NCBI GenBank assembly: GCA_965222175.1
Contig: OZ244938.1
Span: 2,294,001-2,358,000, forward strand
Length of the DNA stretch: 64,000 bases
Reading direction: 5' to 3'
Source of the DNA: NORP240 sp965222175
GTDB taxonomy: Bacteria > Pseudomonadota > Gammaproteobacteria > Pseudomonadales > Pseudohongiellaceae
Position 1 is the stretch's first letter. Each line of letters opens with the position of its first letter. Both the position numbers and the translations under genes were made by a program. Below are positions 8,722 to 17,392 of this stretch, piece after piece. The notes below the pieces were generated by a model. The model made no database searches. It was not told the DNA's origin and saw only the letters and a program-made list of their open reading frames with translations.

Positions 8722-9025
8722 GTTGCTGTTCTCCATCTTGTTGATGTTTTTGGAACGGACATGCCCAGGTACTGACAAACCTCACCTCAAGCATATTGAC
8801 AGCTTCACTGGCAGCGTCACTATCAATTCTCGGGCTGCAGGTCATCCCAGAAAAACCCTTAAACCTAACAGGTTCCCAGGTTTTGCTGGCCTGCGTCACT
8901 CTAACTGGCTATGGGATGGCAATCAGTATCCCACCGCCAGCGGAAGTTTTCCACCGACCCCGGCATCAACTGACAACTTCGAAGTGGATTTCAATCTGAG
9001 ACACTGCCCGGTTATAACGCGGTGC
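8722..9025. other. 304-base intergenic region, nothing recognised
   Basis: Lies between the end of the transglutaminase gene and the start of the exported protein gene, both on the minus strand, so it should hold a promoter for the latter. I see no convincing -35/-10 pair, no hairpin with a T-run, and no coding frame with family character. Base composition resembles the surroundings. Confidence 0.35.
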
Positions 9026-11083
9026 CTAGCCTGGCTGCGGCACCGAATCCCGGACCGGGACGGCTGAAACGCGACTTCTGAGCTCCTTTACGGCGCGCTT
9101 CAGGGCCTGTAGATGGCTTTTCTCCACCGCATCGGGTGTAGCCTCGTAGCTCAGCAGGATATAGTTCTGTGTCACTTCCGCCAACAGCGGCGTGAGTTCC
9201 GGATGAAGAGCCGTGATTCGATGACAATAGTTCATGGGCCCTTCTCCGTTCTCCCGCGGATAGCCGCGTCGAGCCAGGTATTGGCAGCATTCCCTGTACA
9301 GCCGGTCATGCTCCGCCATTTTCTTCCCCGGTACTTTTCTGATGATGACAAAGCCGATCAGGGTGGCAGCCAGCAGGGTTGAAACCCCCAGCACCAGGAG
9401 CATGCCGGAGCGGGCGGCCTGGCCGAACCAGCGTTCAAATATTTCCAGCTGCCGTTCCTCGCCATAACTGACGATGCGCCGGTTCCAGGCATACTCCATG
9501 GCATCCAGGCGCAGCCGAAGGGTATTCAGCACGCCGGAGCCGCGGAACCTGGCCAGGGAAAACCTGGATTCGTTCATGAAACTGGGGTCATTCCGCAGGG
9601 CCGCTTCCACGCCCTGGGAAATGCGCTCCGGGGAGACGATTGCCGTGGGGTCGAAACGGACCCACCCCTCCCCGGCCAGCCACACTTCGGTCCAGGCATG
9701 GGCATTGTATTGATAGACCATCAGGTAATCTTCAAAGCGATTGTATTCACCACCCTGGTAGCCCACCACCACCCTCGCCGGCACACCGCCTGCCCGCATC
9801 ATGTAAGTGAACGCGCTGGCATAGTGTTCACAGAAACCGGCACGGGTATTGAACAGAAAATCGTCCACCCGCTGTTCACCCAGCAACGGTGGGCTGAGGG
9901 TATAGCGGAATTGTTGCTGGAACAATGCCAGCACCGCATAGGCGTAGTCCCGGTCAGTTTCCACATCAGATCGCAGGTCCATTGCCAGTTCGCGGCTGCG
10001 GGGATTTCCTCCCTCGGGGAGACGCAGGGAGCGTCGCCTGATACTGTCCAGTAACAACAGGTCAGTCTGGTTGTTTCGGAAGGAGCGCAGGTTGTAGCTT
10101 AAGCGCTGGTTGACAACCGAACGGTTTATCAATTCAAAATTGCGACCTTGAACGATCCCCGCGGTCAGGGGAGTGGCCAGATGAAGTCCATACAGCCAGC
10201 GTTGCTGTGTGGGTTCCAAGATGACATTGTAGTCGAGCGCCGATCCGGACACGCTGGTTCGTTCCCGGTAGTCCAACTGTACCGGGGCGTTGGCCACCGC
10301 GGTGGAAAGTACCGAGCTGCCCTGACGACGCCAGGTAATGCCATCAAAATTGTCCAGCACCAGGCCACGCCAGTAAAGGTTTTCATGTAACGGCGGCGGT
10401 CCGCTGTTGAAGCCCACGCGAAAAGCCAGGTCTGCGGATTGGGCCAGCCGACTGATATCACCGGGGGACATTTCCTCCGAAACACCGGTGGTAGCCGATG
10501 ACTGGGTGGGCACCGCCCACAGCGGATCAATGCGGGGAAAAACCAGGAACAGAACAATCATCAGCGGCAGACTCTGAGCCGTAATTCTCACTGCCAGTCC
10601 CAGTGAGGTGGTGCGCCTGCCGCTGCCCGCGGTCCGGTTCAGTGACACCATGCTGCCCATGATAACGATTACCATCAAGGTCAGGTACATGGCCGTAACC
10701 ATACTCTGAGAATACAGCAGGGATACCAGGGCCATCACGAAGCACAGGCACAAAACGACGTAGGTATCCCGCTTACTCTGCATTTCCACCAGTTTGAAAA
10801 TGAAGCCCAGGGCCAGCAAACTGGCCGCCACATCCAGTCCGATATCCAGGGAGCTGATCTGGGTCGCGGAACTGAGTATGATGAATACCACCAGCACCAC
10901 CCGCAGTGCCTTGCCGGGGTAGTCCAGTTTGCCGAAAAAAATCAGTACCCGCCAGGCCAGGCAGGCCGCGACCACGGCACCGATCCAGACCGGCAGCCTC
11001 GGGGCGTGGGGAGCCAATGCCATGACCACGGAAAGCAGGACCCAGATAAGGCTCTGCCTGGGAATCTGATAAGCGATATCCAT
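9026..11083 (-). CDS. tgpA: TgpA-type membrane transglutaminase-like protease/transferase
   Basis: 685 residues from the ATG at 11083, which shares one base with the stop of the upstream DUF58 gene. Five or six membrane helices (about residues 10-183) are followed by a periplasmic domain, a transglutaminase-like core with complete catalytic triad Cys418 ('GFCEHYASA'), His462 ('HAWTEVW') and Asp478 ('RFDPT'), a further helix at about 560-583, and a C-terminal DUF4129-like cytoplasmic segment. This is the architecture of TgpA of Pseudomonas aeruginosa, an inner-membrane protein essential there, whose active site faces the periplasm. Clustering with MoxR and DUF58 is the usual arrangement. Its substrate is unknown. 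Confidence 0.92.
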   Translation of the reverse strand: MDIAYQIPRQSLIWVLLSVVMALAPHAPRLPVWIGAVVAACLAWRVLIFFGKLDYPGKALRVVLVVFIILSSATQISSLDIGLDVAASLLALGFIFKLVEMQSKRDTYVVLCLCFVMALVSLLYSQSMVTAMYLTLMVIVIMGSMVSLNRTAGSGRRTTSLGLAVRITAQSLPLMIVLFLVFPRIDPLWAVPTQSSATTGVSEEMSPGDISRLAQSADLAFRVGFNSGPPPLHENLYWRGLVLDNFDGITWRRQGSSVLSTAVANAPVQLDYRERTSVSGSALDYNVILEPTQQRWLYGLHLATPLTAGIVQGRNFELINRSVVNQRLSYNLRSFRNNQTDLLLLDSIRRRSLRLPEGGNPRSRELAMDLRSDVETDRDYAYAVLALFQQQFRYTLSPPLLGEQRVDDFLFNTRAGFCEHYASAFTYMMRAGGVPARVVVGYQGGEYNRFEDYLMVYQYNAHAWTEVWLAGEGWVRFDPTAIVSPERISQGVEAALRNDPSFMNESRFSLARFRGSGVLNTLRLRLDAMEYAWNRRIVSYGEERQLEIFERWFGQAARSGMLLVLGVSTLLAATLIGFVIIRKVPGKKMAEHDRLYRECCQYLARRGYPRENGEGPMNYCHRITALHPELTPLLAEVTQNYILLSYEATPDAVEKSHLQALKRAVKELRSRVSAVPVRDSVPQPG

Positions 11084-12111
11084 TACGGCTGCTGCTCCCC
11101 TGCCCCGGCATCCGCTTCCATAGCCGATGGCACGCGGTAGCGTGCAAGCGCCTGGAGTACCTGTAAACGATGTCCCTTGCCGGTTTCCGGGGCTATCTCC
11201 AGACCCGGCAGCTTCAGGCCATAGGTAGTATTGGCGGAAGACAACTTCAACACGCAATAGCAGAGGCGGGACAGCCTGTCCTCGTCCGTAAATCCGTAGA
11301 ACATGTCCCAGTCGAGCCAGAGTCGCTGGTCAAGGTAGTCCACGAACTGCTTCACCAGCATTCCCTGGCCACGGGCAACGTTTTTCCAGGCCACCTGTTT
11401 CAGCGAGTCCCCGGGATTGAAGCTGCGAAAGCCGTGAAAGTCCTCGCTGCCTTCGCGAACCAGGGGCGATTCCTCGGTGATCCCGCCGCCGTTATTGAGC
11501 ACATGATGCAGCGCCACCGGTACCGGTTCCGGGTAAACCAGGCAGCGCATCTCCAGCCTCACTATGGACCACGCAGTGAACAGGCCGGAAGGAAACTGGC
11601 TGCGCACGGTCAGTGACGGTGCCTTGAATTCACCACGTTTCGTGCTGCGGATAAACACGGATACCTGTTCTTCCTCGTGATCCACCAGGCTGGCCTTGCT
11701 TACCGTAAAGCCGCGGAAGAACAGTTCGATACCTTCGTGGCTCCGTCTGGCATTGCGCGACAGGAGCACCTGAAATGCCGCGTCCTCGCCCCTGAATACC
11801 GGCCGGGACGGCAACGCTTTCAGGCGCAGGCCATGCAGATTATTGAAACCATGAAACATGCAAATGATAAACAGGCTGACCATGAAAAAGGCCAGTCCGA
11901 AGGCCAGGCTGTTCCCGTAATTGATGGCGGCGATGAAGACTACCAGGGTAGCCAGGACAAACAGAAACCCGTGGGCCGTCGGCAGGATAAGGATATTCCT
12001 GCGATTCAGTTCCGCCTGGGCACCCGCTGGATTGCGCCGGGCCGACCAGGCTTCGATACGCCTGGTGATCCAGGGCCGTGGTGTGGTGGTTTCCATGGTC
12101 ACTGACGGCAT
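11083..12111 (-). CDS. DUF58 domain-containing membrane protein
   Basis: 342 residues from the ATG at 12111; an in-frame GTG at 12120 and an ATG at 12096 are alternatives, and none has a clear ribosome site. Two membrane helices at about 40-85 ('FLFVLATLVVFIAAINYGNS') are followed by a beta domain and the DUF58 core with 'FRSFNPGDSLKQVAWKNVAR'. This is the membrane-anchored DUF58 type that pairs with TgpA, distinct from the soluble DUF58 protein at 487-1476. It sits between moxR (gap of about 30 bases) and tgpA (one-base overlap), so the three are presumably co-expressed and form one complex. Confidence 0.88.
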   Translation of the reverse strand: MPSVTMETTTPRPWITRRIEAWSARRNPAGAQAELNRRNILILPTAHGFLFVLATLVVFIAAINYGNSLAFGLAFFMVSLFIICMFHGFNNLHGLRLKALPSRPVFRGEDAAFQVLLSRNARRSHEGIELFFRGFTVSKASLVDHEEEQVSVFIRSTKRGEFKAPSLTVRSQFPSGLFTAWSIVRLEMRCLVYPEPVPVALHHVLNNGGGITEESPLVREGSEDFHGFRSFNPGDSLKQVAWKNVARGQGMLVKQFVDYLDQRLWLDWDMFYGFTDEDRLSRLCYCVLKLSSANTTYGLKLPGLEIAPETGKGHRLQVLQALARYRVPSAMEADAGAGEQQP

Positions 12112-12144
12112 CCTTGGCACTGACGGCGCTACCGGTATCAGCTT

Positions 12145-13128
12145 CTAGTCGATGACGTTGACATCATTCAACAGCCGCTGCGCGAGGGAGGCTCCGGTAT
12201 GCCCGTCCTCGTCGGTAACGGCCCGCAGCCGATGTTCGACGACGGCAGGAAGCACGGCCTGTACGTCTTCGGGAATGACATGCTTGCGCCCCGACATCAG
12301 GGCCCAGGTCTTGGCCGCCCGCATCAGCGCCAGGCTGCCCCTTGGTGACAGACCGTAGTGAAAGTCATCCCGGTTGCGCGTGTAGGCGATAAGTCGCTGT
12401 ACATAGTCCAGCAGCGAGTCACTGGTGTGAACCTGGGAGGAAAGCGACCGGAATTCCTCGATATCCTGGGCCGAAAGACACGTGGAAACTGATTCCGTGG
12501 TGTCCGATGCCACCGCGTCGCGCTGCAGCAGTGCCCGTTCGGCCTCCTGGTGAGGATAGCCAAGGTGCAGCCGCATCAGAAACCTGTCCAGCTGTGACTC
12601 CGGAAGTGGGAATGTCCCCGACAGGGTTACCGGGTTCTGCGTGGCGATGACGAAAAAAGGACGGGGCAGTAAGCGGGTTTCCCCCTCGGTGGTGACCTGC
12701 CCTTCTTCCATGGCCTCCAGCAGTGCACTCTGGGTTTTCGGCGTGGTGCGATTGATCTCGTCTGCCAGTATCAGTTGACTGAATACCGGCCCGGGATGAA
12801 AGGTAAACTCGCCCTTGGCCTGATCAAAAATGGATACGCCCAGGATATCGGCGGGCAGCAGGTCGCTGGTAAACTGAATCCGGTTATAGTCCAGCCCGAA
12901 AGCCTTTGCCAGGGCGTGAGACAACGTGGTTTTGCCCATCCCCGGCAGATCCTCCATCAGCAGGTGACCCCCGGAGAACAGGCAGCACAGGGCAAGGCGA
13001 ATCTGCTGTTCCTTGCCCAGCAGGGCCTTGCCGATTTCGGCAATGGCGGTATTGACCCGCTTTTCAATGGCAACACCCTGATGATCCCTGTTGCCCGCCA
13101 CCTTGCTTTCCGTATTCGTCGATAACAT
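12145..13128 (-). CDS. MoxR-family AAA+ ATPase
   Basis: A complete 327-residue MoxR ATPase. Walker A is 'LPGMGKTT' (about 61-68), Walker B 'LILADEIN' (119-126), sensor 1 'VIATQNP' (160-166), the arginine-finger region is 'LPESQLDRFLMRL' and sensor 2 'YGLSPRGSLALMRAA'. It is predicted to remodel a partner, with the adjacent DUF58 and TgpA proteins the obvious candidates. This is the second MoxR of the window; the first is at the left edge and belongs to the Bat-type operon. It starts 26 bases after purF ends on the same strand and may be read from the purF transcript. Confidence 0.92.
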   Translation of the reverse strand: MLSTNTESKVAGNRDHQGVAIEKRVNTAIAEIGKALLGKEQQIRLALCCLFSGGHLLMEDLPGMGKTTLSHALAKAFGLDYNRIQFTSDLLPADILGVSIFDQAKGEFTFHPGPVFSQLILADEINRTTPKTQSALLEAMEEGQVTTEGETRLLPRPFFVIATQNPVTLSGTFPLPESQLDRFLMRLHLGYPHQEAERALLQRDAVASDTTESVSTCLSAQDIEEFRSLSSQVHTSDSLLDYVQRLIAYTRNRDDFHYGLSPRGSLALMRAAKTWALMSGRKHVIPEDVQAVLPAVVEHRLRAVTDEDGHTGASLAQRLLNDVNVID

Positions 13129-13154
13129 GTCTGTCCCTGTGTTGCGGCGCGATC

Positions 13155-14675
13155 CTACTCCTGCAGATCCGCGATCAGATTGTGTTCCTTGTTGCTGCCG
13201 GCATGCTTCTTTTGTGACTTGGCCTCGTCGTTGCGGCTGATTTCCAGTCGTTTCAAATAAAATTCGTCCACATCACCGGTTATGTAGTTACCGTCAAATA
13301 CACTGCACTCGAATTTTGATATTGCCGGATTACCCTCCTGGGAAGATGCGATAAGATCTTCCAGGTCCTGATACACCAGCCAGTCCGCACCAATCATTTC
13401 CTGTATCTGTTCCTCCGTTTTGCCGTTGGCAATCAGTTCCCCCGCAGCCGGCATATCGATGCCGTAGACATTGGGATAACGTATCGCCGGGGCGGCGGAG
13501 GCAAAATAAACCTTACTGGCACCGGCATCCCGGGCCATCTGGATTATCTGCCTGCAGGTGGTGCCCCTGACTATGGAGTCGTCAACTAGCAGGACATTCT
13601 TGCCCTTGAATTCCAGGTCGATGGCATTGAGCTTCTGGCGCACGGATTTCCTGCGCTGGCTCTGGCCGGGCATGATAAAGGTTCTGCCGATATAACGATT
13701 CTTGACAAATCCCTCGCGGTACTTGATTCCCAGCCGGTTTGCCAGTTCCAGTGCCGAGGTCCGGCTGGTGTCCGGGATCGGAATCACCACGTCGATATCG
13801 TGATCCGGACGCAAACGATTGACTTTCTCTGCCAGCTTTTCGCCCATCCGCAGCCTGGCCTTGTATACAGAGATACTGTCCATCAGTGAATCGGGCCTGG
13901 CAAAGTAGACATGCTCGAAAATACAGGGAGTGAATTCCCCGGGCTCGGTGCAAATCCTGGTGTGAAGATTGCCTTCCACGTCGATATACACAGCCTCGCC
14001 GGGAGCGACATCCCGCTCCAGCTCGAATCCCTGGGAGTCCAGTGCCACGCTCTCCGAGGCGATCATGTACTCGGTGCCGTGCGCGGTTTTACGACTGCCG
14101 AATACCAGCGGTCGGATTCCATTACGGTCGCGAAAACCGACTATTCCATAACCGGCGATCAACATCACCGCCGCATAGCCACCCCGGATTCGCCTGTGCA
14201 TGCCACTCACGGCCTGGAAAATATCGGCCGGTGCCGGCACCACCTTGCCTATCTGCTGCAGCTCATGGGCAAAGACGTTCAACAGCACTTCGGAATCGGA
14301 ATCCGTATTGATATGCCGTAAATCATCATTAAACAATTCCCTGGCCAGCTCGGCCATATTGGTGAGATTACCGTTGTGGGCCAGGGCCAGCCCATAGGGG
14401 GAATTGACGTAGAACGGCTGGGCAAGGGCCGGGCTGGAACTGCCGGCGGTGGGGTAACGTACATGACCGATACCCATCTGGCCGGTCAAGCGGCGCATGT
14501 GTCGCGTGCGGAACACGTCCTTCACCAGGCCGTTGTCCTTGCGCAGGTTTAACTTGCCGTGGTCACTGGTCATGATTCCTGCCGCATCCTGACCCCGGTG
14601 CTGCAGCACCGTCAGCGTATCGTAGATACATACCCCGACATCAGCGTGCGCCACTACCCCAACCAGTCCACACAT
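13155..14675 (-). CDS. purF: Amidophosphoribosyltransferase
   Basis: Catalyses the first committed step of purine synthesis: PRPP plus glutamine to phosphoribosylamine. 506 residues from the ATG at 14675, chosen because Met removal exposes the catalytic Cys2 ('MCGLVGVV') and GGAG lies eight bases upstream; a GTG three codons earlier would bury the nucleophile. An N-terminal Ntn glutaminase domain (about 1-230) is followed by a phosphoribosyltransferase domain with the PRPP loop 'VLLVDDSIVRGTT' at about 361-373. Length equals the E. coli enzyme and there is no propeptide. It is the last gene of the trpF-to-purF cluster, directly after cvpA, as in most gammaproteobacteria. Confidence 0.97.
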   Translation of the reverse strand: MCGLVGVVAHADVGVCIYDTLTVLQHRGQDAAGIMTSDHGKLNLRKDNGLVKDVFRTRHMRRLTGQMGIGHVRYPTAGSSSPALAQPFYVNSPYGLALAHNGNLTNMAELARELFNDDLRHINTDSDSEVLLNVFAHELQQIGKVVPAPADIFQAVSGMHRRIRGGYAAVMLIAGYGIVGFRDRNGIRPLVFGSRKTAHGTEYMIASESVALDSQGFELERDVAPGEAVYIDVEGNLHTRICTEPGEFTPCIFEHVYFARPDSLMDSISVYKARLRMGEKLAEKVNRLRPDHDIDVVIPIPDTSRTSALELANRLGIKYREGFVKNRYIGRTFIMPGQSQRRKSVRQKLNAIDLEFKGKNVLLVDDSIVRGTTCRQIIQMARDAGASKVYFASAAPAIRYPNVYGIDMPAAGELIANGKTEEQIQEMIGADWLVYQDLEDLIASSQEGNPAISKFECSVFDGNYITGDVDEFYLKRLEISRNDEAKSQKKHAGSNKEHNLIADLQE

Positions 14676-14720
14676 GCAATCCACTCCGACTCTATTACTG
14701 ATGCAGTATTAGTGATGCAG

Positions 14721-15251
14721 TCACTGCGCCACTCTTGCCGGTAACGATGTCTCGATCAATCCGTCTTCCTGGATATCATCGATAAACATTCGCGACCATT
14801 CTATCGCTTCTCTGCCATAGGGAATCAGTCGCGACTCCTGCCAGTCCAGCGTTTCAGAGAAAAAATTGCCGGCGACAAAAATTCCCAACATGACGATAAG
14901 CCCACCCCTGGCCACCCCGAAAGCACCGCCCAGCAGGCGATCGGTAAACTTGAGGCCGACAAAAGAAATCAATTTTGCCAGCAGGTGATTGACCAGCGCG
15001 CCTACCACCAGGGTAACCAGAAACAACAGCACAAACGCCGTCACCAGCCGGGTAGTCTCCCCTTCGAAGGTCGATGCCAACAATGGTGCAAAATCGTCAC
15101 TGTACACCCTGGCCACTATCAGCGCTGCGACCCAGGTCACTAGAGAGAGGACTTCCTTGAGCAATCCCCGCCAGACCCCGAATGCGAACGACAGCACAAT
15201 AACAATGGATATCAGAATATCTATCCAGTTGAATTCAGCTACCTGTTCCAC
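14721..15251 (-). CDS. cvpA: CvpA family membrane protein
   Basis: About 177 residues with four membrane helices: 'WIDILISIVIVLSFAFGVWR', then 'VLSLVTWVAALIVARVY', about residues 65-88, and about 105-125. CvpA is an inner-membrane protein needed for colicin V production and for envelope stress and bile tolerance. It is almost always encoded just before purF. I prefer the GTG at 15251, which follows a run of eight G and leaves a typical CvpA N-terminus; the longest frame starts with GTG at 15284 and would translate through the G-run. The start is therefore uncertain, but the family is not. Confidence 0.88.
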   Translation of the reverse strand: MEQVAEFNWIDILISIVIVLSFAFGVWRGLLKEVLSLVTWVAALIVARVYSDDFAPLLASTFEGETTRLVTAFVLLFLVTLVVGALVNHLLAKLISFVGLKFTDRLLGGAFGVARGGLIVMLGIFVAGNFFSETLDWQESRLIPYGREAIEWSRMFIDDIQEDGLIETSLPARVAQ

Positions 15252-15296
15252 CTCGCCCCCCCCGTAAATCGTCACGCCCGCCACTGACTGCCGGGC

Positions 15297-15899
15297 CTAT
15301 ATCTCATCGACCTCAAACTTCACCACCAGCCCGGAAAGCCGAAATTCACTCTGTAGCTCGGTCTTGAGCCGATTGGCCTGTGCCCGGTCTATCTGCGGCC
15401 CGACAAACACCCCGGTGACCACGCCCCCTGCTCCCGGCAGTTCACGGGTATAGGCGCGATAGCCGGCATCCAGTAGCCGCTGATTGAGATTGCTGGCATT
15501 CCGGGCATTGGCAAACACGCCCAGCCTCACGCTCCAGCCTTCCGGCAGGGACCTTTCATCCAGTGAAGGCATGGTGGCTGCCGCGGGTTCCGATAACTGG
15601 TCGGCGTCAACCCGACCTGCCGGGTCTGTTTCCGCAACCGTTTCGGCTTCGTCGGCATCGGCATCATTGACAATCGTGATTACGGGGTCCGGTTCCGCGT
15701 CCTGGAATCTGTCGGCGGCAATGACCGGCCTATGGGGAATGGGCTCCGGCATGATATCCACAACCGGTGTTTCGGGGATACGACTGCTTATAGCGGGCTG
15801 ATAACTCCCGTCACCATCAAGGATAAATGGCAGGAAAATTGCGGCCAGCGCCAGCAGAACGATTGTCCCCACGACCCGCTGTTTGGTTTCGTGCTCCAT
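15297..15899 (-). CDS. dedD: SPOR-domain protein, DedD-like
   Basis: 200 residues from the ATG at 15899 (GTG codons just upstream are possible). A short cytoplasmic start ('MEHETKQRVVG'), one membrane helix (about 9-27), a Pro/Glu/Asp-rich periplasmic linker, and a C-terminal SPOR domain from about residue 125 ('WSVRLGVFANARNASNLNQR'). SPOR domains bind denuded glycan strands at the division septum; DedD helps FtsN drive constriction in E. coli. The position between folC and cvpA is the standard one for dedD. Confidence 0.9.
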   Translation of the reverse strand: MEHETKQRVVGTIVLLALAAIFLPFILDGDGSYQPAISSRIPETPVVDIMPEPIPHRPVIAADRFQDAEPDPVITIVNDADADEAETVAETDPAGRVDADQLSEPAAATMPSLDERSLPEGWSVRLGVFANARNASNLNQRLLDAGYRAYTRELPGAGGVVTGVFVGPQIDRAQANRLKTELQSEFRLSGLVVKFEVDEI

Positions 15900-16079
15900 C
15901 ACCACCTCACCGCTGGCGCAGAGTCGCAGGCTGAATTTCCGCCACGGGATGAGCCCGGATACTGCAACGGGTTACGAATACCACGTGGCTGCAGGTCGCA
16001 ACCGGATTCCTGCTGACGCGCTTCAATAAATTGGCGGCGATGTAGGCCGGGGACAATCCGGGGAATACCAGGCAAGTTG
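15900..16079. other. 180-base gap between folC and dedD, nothing recognised
   Basis: Both flanking genes are on the minus strand. The gap may hold a dedD-cvpA-purF promoter, but no convincing boxes, hairpins or coding frame are visible. Confidence 0.3.
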
Positions 16080-17357
16080 TCAAGTCTCAATAACATTGCG
16101 TATTTCCGCTACGGTGAAGAAAGACCCGGTAACCACGATAAAGTCTTCAGAACCGGCGACGCGGCAGGCATTTTCATAGGCGCCGGCAACATCCTGGAAC
16201 AGGATGGGCTCTGATGAGCCGACTACGGACTTCACCTTCCTGGCTAACTGTTGCGCCGGCATACAGCGCGCCTGATTCACCTGCGCAATATACCAGATGT
16301 CCACCACCGAATCTAAGGCCCGAATAAAACCTTCAACGTCCTTGTCGGCCATCATGGCCAGCACCGCGATAAGCTGCCCCGGAGTGTCCCGGGTATCGCG
16401 CAGCCCCTGCAGTCGCCGACAGAGCTCGGCTGCCGCCCCGGGATTATGGGCAACATCGAGAATTGTCCGGGACTGGCTGCGTGGTGTAGTGAAAATCTCG
16501 AATCGACCGGGCAGGCGCACCGTTGCCAGGGCCTGGCGCAGTTGCTGCGGTTCTGGCAGCAGATCGAGGAGCAGCAGCGCCTGTAGCGCCGCTGCCACAA
16601 CATCAGCATGCAATGTCGGTAAAAACGGCACATCGACACTGACCTGCAGGCCATCCACGGTAACGCCCCGCCAGTGCCAGTCACCTTCAACCGTCACGTG
16701 CTGCCGGAATTCATGTCCAATCCGGTACACCGGTACCGACCCGGTGGCAGCCAGTTCGAAAACCGGGGCCGGCGGTTGCCGGTCGGCCAATACCAGGGGC
16801 CTGCCCGGGCGCATAATACCGGCCTTTTCCCTGGCAATCTGATCTCTTGTTTCACCCAGCCAGGCCGTATGATCCAGATCCACACTGGTGATCACGGCGA
16901 CATCACTGTCGACAATGTTAACGGCGTCGAGGCGTCCGCCCATGCCGACTTCCAGCACAATGACCTCTGCCTCCTCCTGTTGAAACAGCAGCAATGCAGC
17001 CAGGGTGCCAAATTCGAAATAGGTCAGCGGAATGTCACCACGGCATTGCTCGATGAACTCGAAAGCCCGACACAGGGCCGTGGACTCCGCTTCGATACCG
17101 TTGAGCAGGATGCGTTCGTTGTAACGCTGCAGATGAGGAGACGTGTAGCTGCCCACGCGTTTTCCCAGGGTGCGCAACAGCGTGTCCAGGGTCGCCACGC
17201 AGGACCCTTTGCCATTGGTTCCTGCCACGGTGATCACCGTGGTACCGGTATGATCCACGCCCATACGCCGGGCAACTTCATGCACACGGTCCAGCCCCAG
17301 TTCTATTTCCCTGGGGTGCAGGGATTCGATGTATTCCAGCCACTGGGCCAGTTGCAT
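16080..17357 (-). CDS. folC: Bifunctional folylpolyglutamate synthase/dihydrofolate synthase
   Basis: An ATP-dependent ligase that adds glutamate to dihydropteroate and then extends polyglutamate chains on folates, in the cytoplasm. 425 residues from the ATG at 17357 (GGAAAGG ten bases upstream); a TTG at 17396 overlapping accD is less likely. The Mur-ligase-type P-loop 'GTNGKGS' is at about 46-52, and the second domain has 'DVAHNPGAAAELCRRL'. Length is normal. The gene follows accD closely, as in E. coli and Pseudomonas. Confidence 0.95.
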   Translation of the reverse strand: MQLAQWLEYIESLHPREIELGLDRVHEVARRMGVDHTGTTVITVAGTNGKGSCVATLDTLLRTLGKRVGSYTSPHLQRYNERILLNGIEAESTALCRAFEFIEQCRGDIPLTYFEFGTLAALLLFQQEEAEVIVLEVGMGGRLDAVNIVDSDVAVITSVDLDHTAWLGETRDQIAREKAGIMRPGRPLVLADRQPPAPVFELAATGSVPVYRIGHEFRQHVTVEGDWHWRGVTVDGLQVSVDVPFLPTLHADVVAAALQALLLLDLLPEPQQLRQALATVRLPGRFEIFTTPRSQSRTILDVAHNPGAAAELCRRLQGLRDTRDTPGQLIAVLAMMADKDVEGFIRALDSVVDIWYIAQVNQARCMPAQQLARKVKSVVGSSEPILFQDVAGAYENACRVAGSEDFIVVTGSFFTVAEIRNVIET

Positions 17358-17392
17358 CTGCGCAGAGCCTTTCCGAGCCGCAGGGTCAGGTA

